From Hyphomonas sp. (lineage in GTDB: Bacteria > Pseudomonadota > Alphaproteobacteria > Caulobacterales > Hyphomonadaceae): a stretch of DNA of 17,511 nt. Location of the stretch: contig JANSXJ010000032.1 of assembly GCA_024743015.1 (NCBI GenBank), positions 1 through 17,511 on the forward strand, in the 5' to 3' direction. Made by a program: the position numbers and the translations under genes. Numbering within the stretch: position 1 is the first letter of the stretch; the number at the start of each line of letters is the position of its first letter. The notes below the pieces were generated by a model, which worked only from the letters and a program-made list of their open reading frames with translations, searched no databases and was not told the DNA's origin. Positions 1-6,774 of this stretch are shown here, one piece after another.

Positions 1-404
1 ATATTGTGGGTCATGTAGAAGGTGCCGCGAAAAACGATATTGGCGATCGCATCGAACCCGCGAATGGAAAGGTCTTCCGTGCGCGAAATGAAGTTGCCGG
101 CGGCATTGTTCACCAGGCCAGTCAGCGCGCCATGGTTCATCCAGATCTTGTCCGTCATGTCATTAATGGCTTCGGCCACGCGGATATCACAGGCATGCGG
201 AACGACAGTCCCACCATGCGCGCTCATGAGCTCGTCTGCAGTCTCCTCGCAGACGCCGCCGCGGCGACCACAAATATGAACTTCGGCACCAAGCTTTAAA
301 AAGCCCTCCGCCATCTCCTTACCGAGGCCCGTACCGCCCCCGGTGACAAGAACGCGCTCGCCCTGCATCAAGCCATCGCGAAACATGAGTTGAGACATAT
401 CCAT
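1..404 (-). CDS. SDR-family NAD(P)H-dependent oxidoreductase, C-terminus off the window
   Basis: This is the N-terminal 134 residues of a short-chain dehydrogenase/reductase; the gene leaves the window at its left edge. The Rossmann nucleotide-binding motif TGGGTGLG is at residues 21-28. An arginine pair after the second beta strand (CGRR, 45-48) suggests NADP(H) rather than NAD(H). The NNAAGNF motif is at 99-105. The glycine-rich loop followed by NNAAGNF resembles the 2,4-dienoyl-CoA reductase-like branch, so a fatty acyl-CoA substrate is a reasonable inference, but the catalytic Tyr-x-x-x-Lys region is not visible. I chose the ATG at 404 because a GGGAAG-like ribosome site lies about 5 bases upstream; the next ATG (398) would be spaced less well. 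It lies 46 bases downstream of the small membrane protein gene and may belong to the same transcript. Confidence 0.9.
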   Translation of the reverse strand, partial: MDMSQLMFRDGLMQGERVLVTGGGTGLGKEMAEGFLKLGAEVHICGRRGGVCEETADELMSAHGGTVVPHACDIRVAEAINDMTDKIWMNHGALTGLVNNAAGNFISRTEDLSIRGFDAIANIVFRGTFYMTHN

Positions 405-450
405 AATTCTTCCCGCCTTTTGATTTGTACCGGAGAGGATAGAGCAAACC

Positions 451-798
451 TTACTTACGGAAAGGCAAGCTCACCAATCGCCAGAGCAACCAGAGCGGCA
501 AGACAAAAGTCGCCCCAGCCAAAGCGGGCTTCCAGAAATTGCGCGCCGCCCAGCCCGCCAGGCCAGCAACCGATTGCAGGAAGCGCTGCATCGCACCGAT
601 CACGTTCACGTCCGGTGAGGCCGGGTCGAACTCACTCGCCAGTACAAAGAACCCGACCAACACGCAGAGCAAAGCGAGCTTGATCCATCCCCACCAGCTA
701 ATGCCCAGCAGGCGCAGAAGAATATGACGCTTGGTCTTGGGCAGTTTGCCCGTCTTGGCGGCGGTCTCGCCAATTGATTCCAGCGCCGGGTCGGTCAC
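451..798 (-). CDS. Small membrane protein, possibly DUF6460-like
   Basis: A 115-residue protein with no firm family assignment. The first 30 residues are polar and basic. Two hydrophobic segments follow, at about residues 34-54 and 92-112, which predicts an inner-membrane protein with two membrane spans. The C-terminal pattern (aromatic/basic residues, then a hydrophobic run ending in LPLWLLWRL and a short basic tail) recalls the alphaproteobacterial DUF6460 family, but this is from memory of the pattern and uncertain. It starts three bases after the mscS stop codon, so it is almost certainly co-transcribed with the mechanosensitive channel and pdeM genes. Nothing in the sequence shows a catalytic function. 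Confidence 0.75.
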   Translation of the reverse strand: MTDPALESIGETAAKTGKLPKTKRHILLRLLGISWWGWIKLALLCVLVGFFVLASEFDPASPDVNVIGAMQRFLQSVAGLAGWAARNFWKPALAGATFVLPLWLLWRLVSLPFRK

Positions 799-801
799 GG
801 C

Positions 802-1629
802 CTAGGCGACCTCTTTGACGATCTCGACCTGATGCGGATACGGGATCGAGATGCCCTGCTGATCGAAGGCTTCCTTGACCTGCCTGGTAATATCGAACTT
901 AACGTCCCAATAATCGCTGGCATTGACCCAGTTTCGCGTCGCAATATCGACGGAGCTATCCCCCAGATTCACGACTTTCGCAAACGGCTCGGGATCTCGC
1001 AGAATGCGCTTGTCCGCATCGACGATGGACTTGATGATGCCAATGGCCTTGTCGATATCGTCGCCATAATCGATGCCGAACGTGACATCCACCCGGCGGG
1101 TCGCATAGCCGCTATAATTCTTGATCACGCCATCAATCGCCTGGCTGTTCGGAACCATGATCTGGACATTGTCTGGCGTAGCGAGAACCGTCTGGAAGAG
1201 ATTGATATCCTTGACCGTTCCGGCCGCTCCTGCCGCTTCGACGTAATCACCAAGTTTGTAAGGCCGGAAGATCATGATCATCACGCCCGACGCGATGTTG
1301 CCCAGCGCGCCCTGCAAAGACAGGCCAATAGCGAGCGTCAGTGCACCGAGTACGGCAACAAAACTCGTCGCAGGAACGCCGAAAACCTGCAGGACCGCGA
1401 TAAAGACCGCAGCGGTAACCGCCCATCGCACCATAGATCCGAAGAAGTTACCGAGCGTATCGTCGATATTCTCCTGCTTCAGCGCAATTGAGCGTACGAG
1501 ACCGCCAAGCCATCCCGCCACCCGCAAGCCAATGATTAGAACTACCAGCGCGCCAACGGCTTGGGCCCCAAAACCGACCACTTCATCGCCATAATCAGCC
1601 CACAGCTTTGCAAAATCGATATTGTCCAT
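802..1629 (-). CDS. mscS: MscS-family small-conductance mechanosensitive channel
   Basis: A 275-residue inner-membrane channel that should open under membrane tension and release solutes during hypo-osmotic shock. Three hydrophobic segments are visible, at about residues 20-45, 64-84 and 88-120. The third contains the pore-lining, glycine/alanine-rich MscS signature around residues 101-122 (GLSLQGALGNIASG, then FRP at 121-123). The cytoplasmic beta and alpha/beta domains follow, with the typical VPNS segment and a C-terminal amphipathic part ending in ISIPYPHQV. The length fits the compact E. coli MscS type (about 286 residues) rather than the large MscK/MscM forms. The start is supported by AAAGGG upstream of the ATG, overlapping the end of pdeM, whose stop lies three bases before this ATG. 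Confidence 0.95.
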   Translation of the reverse strand: MDNIDFAKLWADYGDEVVGFGAQAVGALVVLIIGLRVAGWLGGLVRSIALKQENIDDTLGNFFGSMVRWAVTAAVFIAVLQVFGVPATSFVAVLGALTLAIGLSLQGALGNIASGVMIMIFRPYKLGDYVEAAGAAGTVKDINLFQTVLATPDNVQIMVPNSQAIDGVIKNYSGYATRRVDVTFGIDYGDDIDKAIGIIKSIVDADKRILRDPEPFAKVVNLGDSSVDIATRNWVNASDYWDVKFDITRQVKEAFDQQGISIPYPHQVEIVKEVA

Positions 1630-1632
1630 GAT

Positions 1633-2391
1633 CTACCCTTTAGGACTTGAATTGGAATTGAGGCGCCACCGCCCAGGATCGGGTCGCCCGCGATCCGGGA
1701 TGAGGCGCTTGTTTGAAATAGGAATAACCGCTTCGCGGGTCATCGCAAAGACCATCATGCCGCCATCGGGGAAACACGGCGCATAAGCCTCATCCAATAC
1801 GTTGAGGCCGCCAGTAAACGCGCCCAGCGCCGGCATGATCAGCCGCTGTCCATCGGTGACGAAGCAGGAGCGGCGCAATGACCGCACACGGCTCAGCACT
1901 TTCGCACAGGGATGCAGGTGCCCCGCGATCTCGCCAATCTCGCCGGTTGGCTCATGACGAAAGACGAGATCGTTCACGCGAAGGACTTTCGCTGCGCGTC
2001 CGCCGAGCTCTTTGGGAGGATCAGGATCATGGTTTCCTTCGACCCAGACCCAGTCTGTCGCGGATGTCAGCGCTTTGATCCGCGCTGCATCGCGATCGAC
2101 CATTCGCCATTCCGCATCGCTATCGTGAAAACTGTCTCCGAGCGAGATGATGCGTTCGGGTCGATAGGCTTCGACCAGGGACTCAATCTCTGCCAGGGTC
2201 GCGCTCGTATCGTATGGCGGGATCAATTGGCCCGCCGCCGCGAAGCTCGATCCTTTTTCAAAATGCAGATCCGACACGATCAACGTGCGCTGCGCCGACC
2301 ACCAAAGCGCACCAACCGGCAGCGGGGTCAGCATTTCACCGCGCACATGAAGATGCGTCTCTCTCATTTGTTTTTGGGCCGCAGCACTCAT
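1633..2391 (-). CDS. pdeM: PdeM-type ligase-associated metallophosphoesterase
   Basis: A 252-residue calcineurin-like metallophosphoesterase. The metal-binding motifs appear in order: DLHFEKG, GDSFHD, GNHD, then FRHEP and GHLHP. The DLHFEKG and GHLHP forms, and the length, match the ligase-associated DNA damage response endonuclease PdeM. That family is usually found beside an ATP-dependent DNA ligase, an Lhr-like helicase and a beta-CASP exonuclease. None of those partners is in this window: mscS follows directly (3-base gap) and a P450 gene diverges upstream. A role in DNA repair is therefore from family knowledge only. The ATG at 2391 is preferred over an internal ATG at 2367 because an AGGG-type site lies about 8 bases upstream of it. 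The C-terminal 30 residues are Arg/Asn/Ser-rich and probably disordered. Confidence 0.9.
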   Translation of the reverse strand: MSAAAQKQMRETHLHVRGEMLTPLPVGALWWSAQRTLIVSDLHFEKGSSFAAAGQLIPPYDTSATLAEIESLVEAYRPERIISLGDSFHDSDAEWRMVDRDAARIKALTSATDWVWVEGNHDPDPPKELGGRAAKVLRVNDLVFRHEPTGEIGEIAGHLHPCAKVLSRVRSLRRSCFVTDGQRLIMPALGAFTGGLNVLDEAYAPCFPDGGMMVFAMTREAVIPISNKRLIPDRGRPDPGRWRLNSNSSPKG

Positions 2392-2554
2392 GCAGGTACC
2401 CTGACGCGCACCGCGAGCAGGGTCAATTCAGCAGTTTCAGGTTTCCGTGTGGTCATACCAAAATACCCATGGTCACCCCAAAAATCTGCGTTACCTTATC
2501 CGCCGAGCACACGAGTCGATAGCAACTGCAGCGAAGCCTCACGGGAGCAGGATC
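2392..2554. promoter_or_regulatory. Divergent pdeM/P450 intergenic region with GGTCA direct repeats
   Basis: This 163-base region must hold the promoters of both the pdeM operon (minus) and the P450 gene (plus). I see no convincing -35/-10 pair. It contains a near-perfect direct repeat, GGTCATACCAAAAT at 2451-2464 and GGTCACCCCAAAAAT at 2471-2485, and a further GGTCA at 2421-2425. The GGTCA starts are 30 and 20 bases apart, so all three would face the same side of the helix. That spacing suggests an operator for a regulator binding tandem sites, but the regulator is unknown. Confidence 0.45.
2543..2547 (+). promoter_or_regulatory. Ribosome binding site that fixes the P450 start
   Basis: GGGAG lies 7 bases before the ATG at 2555. 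The reading frame is open further upstream to an ATG at 2447, but that ATG lacks a comparable site and lies within the repeat-containing regulatory region. The start at 2555 is therefore preferred. Confidence 0.7.
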
Positions 2555-3934
2555 ATGAAACTGATCAGCGATGAAATTCTTGTCGACAATGGAGCGCAAG
2601 ATCCGGTTCATCCGATGACTTACCCGATGATCGAAACGGATTTCGCGCTGTGGAACCCGAATTCCTGGACGCGCGGACATCCTTACGACCTCTACAAAAA
2701 GATGAGGACGCAGGCTCCGGTCATGTGGTCGCAAATGCCGCGCGGCGGCTCGGGGTTCTGGTCGGTCTCGCGATATGACGACATCAAGACTGTAGAGCTG
2801 GCACCGGATGTTTTCTCATCCCAGCGGGGCGGCATCAATCTCGCTGTGGCGGATCGCAAGCACTGGCGTCCGGAAATCCTGGTTCGCGCTGCGATGGATA
2901 ATCTGATCTCCATGGATGAACCTCATCACATGCAGATGCGGATCCAACAAAAGGACTTTTTCATCCCGGCCTATGTGAAAGAACTTCGTGAGAAAGTCAG
3001 CAAGAAGGTCGAATCCCTCTGCGATGATCTGGAAGAAAATGGCCCGGTCGTGGACTTCGTCAAAGTGTTCTCGAACCAGCTGCCGCTTTACACCTTGTGC
3101 GAAATGCTCGGGGTCGATGAACAAGACCGACAAAAAATCGTACACTGGATGCACTATCTGGAGATGGCCAGCCAGTTCATGGCGAACCCACTGCGGACTT
3201 TCCTTGGAGAGCCCCTCTTCCCGCTTCGGTTCAAGAAAGTGGTTGAAGAAATGTTCGCTTACGGCGCTCGCGTCATGGCCGACCGCCGCGCCAATCCGCG
3301 CGAAGACCTGCTCACGGTGATTGCGCACTCGAAGATGGATGGTGAGCTCTTGCCACAAGAGTATCTCGATGGGTCGTGGCTGCTGATCATTTTCGCTGGC
3401 AATGACACGACACGCAACTCGCTCTCCGGCACGATCAAGCTGATGACGGAATGGCCCGATCAACGCGCCATGGTGCTGGACGATCCATCCATGATCTCGC
3501 GCATGGCGGAAGAGTCGCTGCGCATGGTCTCCCCTGTGAAACACATGCGCCGAACGGCTATGGAAGACACGGAGATCAATGGCCAGAAAATCGCCAAGGA
3601 TGAGAAAGTGGTGATGTGGTATGGCGCGGGCAATCGCGATCCGGATGTGTTTCCAAATCCCGACGTGTTCGACATGACGCGCGACAATGTCGACAAACAC
3701 ATAGCCTTCGGACATGGCGTCCACAAATGTCTCGGCTCACGCGTTGCGCAGATGCAGCTCCGCGTCGCCTATGAACACTTGTTCGACCGCTTCCCGAACA
3801 TCGAGTTTACCGGCGACATCAAATATGGCCCGAACGCCCTGGTTCACGCGATCTCGAAGCTGAAAGTAAACCTTTATGGCAAAGGCAATAGCCGCCCGAC
3901 CAAGGTGCAAGTGAAGAAACTCGAAAAGGCCTAG
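2555..3934 (+). CDS. Cytochrome P450 monooxygenase
   Basis: A 459-residue soluble bacterial cytochrome P450. The oxygen-activating I-helix motif AGNDTT is at residues 281-286, the K-helix ExxR pair is E320/R323, and the haem-binding loop FGHGVHKCLG is at 385-394 with Cys392 as the expected haem thiolate ligand. There is no membrane anchor, as expected for a class I enzyme fed by a ferredoxin and ferredoxin reductase. Neither partner gene is in the window. The segment from the K helix to the haem loop (HMRRTA, then VVMWYGAGNRDP) resembles the clade containing CYP153 alkane hydroxylases and CYP125-type steroid enzymes. The substrate is probably hydrophobic, but I cannot assign a subfamily. The stop codon overlaps that of the convergent PLP-enzyme gene in the tetranucleotide CTAG. 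Confidence 0.95.
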   Translation: MKLISDEILVDNGAQDPVHPMTYPMIETDFALWNPNSWTRGHPYDLYKKMRTQAPVMWSQMPRGGSGFWSVSRYDDIKTVELAPDVFSSQRGGINLAVADRKHWRPEILVRAAMDNLISMDEPHHMQMRIQQKDFFIPAYVKELREKVSKKVESLCDDLEENGPVVDFVKVFSNQLPLYTLCEMLGVDEQDRQKIVHWMHYLEMASQFMANPLRTFLGEPLFPLRFKKVVEEMFAYGARVMADRRANPREDLLTVIAHSKMDGELLPQEYLDGSWLLIIFAGNDTTRNSLSGTIKLMTEWPDQRAMVLDDPSMISRMAEESLRMVSPVKHMRRTAMEDTEINGQKIAKDEKVVMWYGAGNRDPDVFPNPDVFDMTRDNVDKHIAFGHGVHKCLGSRVAQMQLRVAYEHLFDRFPNIEFTGDIKYGPNALVHAISKLKVNLYGKGNSRPTKVQVKKLEKA

Positions 3935-5211
3935 GCCGACGCTTCAAAGACCGGCCACCTGTCGACAATCTGACCGCCTTCATAGACCGCAATATCGCCG
4001 AACTGCAAAAACACGGCTTCGCTCTGATGAGGTCGCAGGAAGACAAACTCGTCTGCCTTGATGTCGAGGTCCGGCCCGCCATTCAACATTTCCTGATTGG
4101 ACGAACGCCCAAATGTCGGATTGTAGCTGAGGCCCGGCGGATCGACCGGATCTGCGAGCCAATGCCCGCCATAGATGAAGACCGTTTTGCTATAGTTCGG
4201 ATCCCAGGCGCGCTTCGCGCCATCCGCGAACTCCAGTCCCGGCATGCGGGTCGTGGGCAACGATTTGATCACGGGCGTGGCGATGAAACTCGCTGGCAGA
4301 TGCGGCTCCAACAGGTCGCTGTCAAAGTGGGTTGGCTTGACCAGGCAAGACCCGGCCGAAATCTCATTCGCGACCTCGGTGTCTTCGTAATAGCGATACG
4401 TCGGGCTCCCCGCCGCATTGCGTGTCAGCCCGCGCATCGTGTTTTCATCAAACACGCTTGCCGCTTGATCGAGCGCGTCGCGATACGTCTTCCAAGCTCC
4501 TTTCAGCGCCTTGTCGCGCCATCCGAGCGTTGTTGGCAGGGCCGGGATGTGCGGCTCGTAACCCATGAACCCCGCAAACTCGAGATTTGCATCCGCGCGG
4601 ATCGCCTCGAGCGCAGCTTGCAGGTCAGCGCCCGGCTCGAATCCGCCGCGATGCAAACCAACATCCAGCTCGATATTCATGCGCAACGTCCGATCAAGTG
4701 CGCGGGCGAGTTCGGCATATTGCGCGAGGCGGTCATTGCTATCGATCAACCATTGAACATTCTCAGCAGCTGGAGCGTCCACCTCCCCAAGTGATTCAAA
4801 ATAATTGCGCGCAGCCTGAACTGGCAAAGGCTTTCCCAGAAGCTGGTTGGCATCAGGCATGGCCTGACTCAGCGAGGTGAGCATGGGTTGATTGAATGTC
4901 ATCAGACGGTCAGTGCCGGCGCGTCGACGAATGTGATCGATCAAGGCCAGAGAAGGAAGCGACTTGGCCACAATCCGATATCCCATTCCGTCAGGCAGAT
5001 GCCCGACCAAAATGTCGATATTGGCATTCAATCGCGCCCGATCGATCACCAAAGTCGGGGTCGCAATATTCGCGTCGGTCAGCGCCGTCTGAACGTCCAG
5101 AAAGTAGGAATCGCGCGGCCCGCTTCTATCACCCGGTTTCGACATGAGAGTGCTCACTCCTACAATAGCAGCGCCGCCAAGGAACAGGTTTCGGCGGTTG
5201 AGTTCAAGCAT
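3931..5211 (-). CDS. Tat-exported PLP enzyme, alanine-racemase/D-threonine-aldolase fold
   Basis: A 426-residue protein related to D-threonine aldolase and DSD1-type D-serine dehydratase. An N-terminal twin-arginine signal (NRRNLFLGG, Arg6-Arg7, then a hydrophobic stretch) predicts export by the Tat system, as expected for a cofactor-loaded enzyme. The alanine racemase-like barrel starts near residue 50 (TPTLVID), and the likely PLP-binding lysine is Lys83 in VAKSLP. GLHRGG (185-190) matches the conserved barrel. The C-terminal domain has PHQS at 394-397, where characterised family members have a His-x-Cys or His-x-Asp metal site. The substrate is therefore uncertain, and aldolase or dehydratase activity should not be assumed. 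The ATG at 5211 overlaps the TGA of the upstream oxidase gene by 8 bases, which implies translational coupling. An ATG at 5238 in the same frame is less likely, because it would put nine residues before the Tat motif. Confidence 0.85.
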   Translation of the reverse strand: MLELNRRNLFLGGAAIVGVSTLMSKPGDRSGPRDSYFLDVQTALTDANIATPTLVIDRARLNANIDILVGHLPDGMGYRIVAKSLPSLALIDHIRRRAGTDRLMTFNQPMLTSLSQAMPDANQLLGKPLPVQAARNYFESLGEVDAPAAENVQWLIDSNDRLAQYAELARALDRTLRMNIELDVGLHRGGFEPGADLQAALEAIRADANLEFAGFMGYEPHIPALPTTLGWRDKALKGAWKTYRDALDQAASVFDENTMRGLTRNAAGSPTYRYYEDTEVANEISAGSCLVKPTHFDSDLLEPHLPASFIATPVIKSLPTTRMPGLEFADGAKRAWDPNYSKTVFIYGGHWLADPVDPPGLSYNPTFGRSSNQEMLNGGPDLDIKADEFVFLRPHQSEAVFLQFGDIAVYEGGQIVDRWPVFEASA

Positions 5212-6631
5212 TGAACGGTTCTCCAAACAGCTCGGCAAGGTGCGGATTCAGGAACTTGCCATCCGGATCGAGGTCCCGTCGAAGGCTTATGAAATCCTCA
5301 AAGCGCGGATACAGCTGAGCGAAATCATCGCGCTTCAATGAATGCCACTTGCCCCAATGTGGTCGCCCGCCATGCGCTCGAAAAATCGGTTCGAAATCAC
5401 TGAAGAAATAGTCAAAACGTTCATCAACGGCTGCATGGATCGCGATCGATATTTTCGGGCCGTCATTAAACGGGCTGAGCCAGGCATCATCCGGCGCAAT
5501 CAAACGGATTTCCATCGGAAAGAAGGCATCCTTTCGAGCATCCATCTTTGCGATGACTTTACGGAGCGCGGCGATCCCCTCGCTCTTCGGCAAGTGGAAT
5601 TCCATCTCATTGAACTTGATCGGGCGCGTTGTCGCCAGGAGCTCCATGGATGCGTCGCTGACATCCTCCAGCACGCCGCTCGGCAGCGCAGACTTCGCAA
5701 TTTTCCGCCGCAGCCACGGCCACCAGCCAAACTGGTCGCGTAGGGTTTTCAGCCCTTCCAGTGTCTCATCATCTTCAGAGGGTTGCACGCCGGTCACATC
5801 TCCCTCGTGCAGATCGTGACTGAGCGTCGCCGCGACCCCCGTGCTTGGTAGATAGAACATTTCAAAGTTGCGGTGCGCGGCCGCGCGGGCTTCCAATTCA
5901 TCCAGCACCAGATCGATCGGCTCGGCCCTGACGATACGGCGAAGATTGAAGGCAGGGATTGTCCGAACGCTGTATGATGTGATGACGCCGAGCGCGCCCA
6001 GAGAAACCTTGCCAGCGGCGAAGAGATCCGGATTGCTGGTTCGGGATATGTCGAGCACTTCTCCAGCCGCCGTCACCAGCCGGAACGCCTCGATATAATC
6101 ATGCAACGCCGTCAGTGTTTCGCCAGTGCCATGGGTGCCAGTCGAGAACGACCCGGCAAGCGTTTGATCGACAATATCCGGCAAGTTTGGGAACGCGCGT
6201 CCTAATTCCTGTAATTTGGCGGCCGTCTGAAACAGAGTGGTTCCAGCTCCAAATGTGGCGATTCCCGTCTCCGGATCATAAGCCTGCAAGCCTGAGAGAT
6301 AGCTGACGTCCAGAATGACCCCTTCGCTCGGCACAAGGCCCGTGAAGGAGTGGCCGCTTCCGCGCGGGCGAACTCGATACGGGGTGGCGCGTATAAACTC
6401 CGCCAGGTCTGCTTCGGATTGCGGTGATGCGAGCTGCATCGGGGTGGCGCGTTGAGCCCCTGCCCAGTTCATCCAGGCTTCCTCGCCCGCCGGGGCTTCC
6501 GGATAGTCCGGGGAATACCCCTCACGCTCGAAGTTTCGCATGCCCCAGGCCACGTGCTGACCAACAGGAATCGCTGCCGCGACGCCAAGCCCGGCCCCGA
6601 CCTGCAATAATCGTCGTCTTGATACGCCCAT
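5204..6631 (-). CDS. Tat-exported FAD oxidase, arabinono-lactone/alditol oxidase family
   Basis: A 475-residue VAO-type flavoprotein. The N-terminus has a twin-arginine signal (SRRRLLQVGAG, arginines 5-7, followed by an alanine-rich hydrophobic stretch), so it probably acts in the periplasm. The FAD-binding PCMH domain follows. It contains GSGHSFTG at 91-98, in which His94 is positioned like the covalently flavinylated histidine of alditol oxidases. It also has STGTHGTG at about 163-170. The C-terminal D-arabinono-1,4-lactone oxidase domain carries the family's HWGK motif at 425-428. The expected reaction is oxidation of a sugar lactone, polyol or similar alcohol with release of H2O2 or transfer of electrons; the substrate cannot be read from sequence. 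It is the first gene of a two-gene operon with the PLP enzyme. AGGAGG lies about 8 bases upstream of its ATG. Confidence 0.92.
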   Translation of the reverse strand: MGVSRRRLLQVGAGLGVAAAIPVGQHVAWGMRNFEREGYSPDYPEAPAGEEAWMNWAGAQRATPMQLASPQSEADLAEFIRATPYRVRPRGSGHSFTGLVPSEGVILDVSYLSGLQAYDPETGIATFGAGTTLFQTAAKLQELGRAFPNLPDIVDQTLAGSFSTGTHGTGETLTALHDYIEAFRLVTAAGEVLDISRTSNPDLFAAGKVSLGALGVITSYSVRTIPAFNLRRIVRAEPIDLVLDELEARAAAHRNFEMFYLPSTGVAATLSHDLHEGDVTGVQPSEDDETLEGLKTLRDQFGWWPWLRRKIAKSALPSGVLEDVSDASMELLATTRPIKFNEMEFHLPKSEGIAALRKVIAKMDARKDAFFPMEIRLIAPDDAWLSPFNDGPKISIAIHAAVDERFDYFFSDFEPIFRAHGGRPHWGKWHSLKRDDFAQLYPRFEDFISLRRDLDPDGKFLNPHLAELFGEPFNA

Positions 6632-6640
6632 GGTCTCTCC

Positions 6641-6646
6641 CTCCTC
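6641..6646 (-). promoter_or_regulatory. Strong ribosome binding site of the FAD oxidase gene
   Basis: On the minus strand GAGGAG, within GAGGAGGGAG, lies about 9 bases upstream of the ATG at 6631 and is one of the best Shine-Dalgarno matches in the window. It supports this start and suggests efficient translation of the operon. Confidence 0.7.
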
Positions 6647-6655
6647 GCAAGGGTC

Positions 6656-6684
6656 ATGACAGATTCTGATGGCAGCCCTGTCAA
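6656..6684 (-). promoter_or_regulatory. Possible sigma-70 promoter of the FAD oxidase/PLP enzyme operon
   Basis: Read on the minus strand, a perfect -35 box TTGACA (6679-6684) is followed after exactly 17 bases by TGTCAT (6656-6661), which matches 4 of 6 positions of the -10 consensus. Transcription would start near 6649, just upstream of the ribosome binding site, giving a short leader. The -35 match is good but the -10 is weak. Confidence 0.4.
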
Positions 6685-6700
6685 GTATGCCCCGAGGGCG

Positions 6701-6720
6701 GCAAGACCCCGCGCTCTTGC
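6701..6720. repeat. Perfect 6-base inverted repeat in the divergent intergenic region
   Basis: GCAAGA (6701-6706) and TCTTGC (6715-6720) are perfect inverted copies separated by 8 GC-rich bases. The element lies between the oxidase operon (minus) and the DUF2891/5-oxoprolinase operon (plus), a few tens of bases from both starts. It could be a dimeric regulator site. Six-base arms can also occur by chance, so this is a weak call. Confidence 0.3.
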
Positions 6721-6763
6721 GCTCAGCCGCGGCAGCCGATTAGGTGGCACGACGGCGATGAGA

Positions 6764-6768
6764 AAGGG
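6764..6768 (+). promoter_or_regulatory. Ribosome binding site that decides the DUF2891 start
   Basis: AAGGG lies 6 bases before the ATG at 6775. An in-frame ATG at 6769 directly abuts this site and could not use it, so 6775 is the better start. It also gives the cleaner lipoprotein signal. Confidence 0.65.
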
Positions 6769-6774
6769 ATGGGT

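Noticed and set aside
405..450. Possible terminator between the small membrane protein gene and the dehydrogenase gene
   Set aside because: I found no stem-loop followed by a T-run in these 46 bases.
2447..2554. N-terminal extension of the P450 from an ATG at 2447
   Set aside because: The 36 extra residues are not P450-like, the stretch contains the direct repeats of the intergenic region, and a good ribosome site precedes the ATG at 2555.
2816..3724. Open frame of 302 codons on the minus strand inside the P450 gene
   Set aside because: The P450 motifs on the plus strand are complete, and this antisense product is His/Arg-rich with no domain. It is a shadow.
4027..4794. Plus-strand open frame of 255 codons opposite the PLP-enzyme gene
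   Set aside because: It is antisense to a gene with clear family motifs and a Tat signal, and its composition is typical of a shadow.
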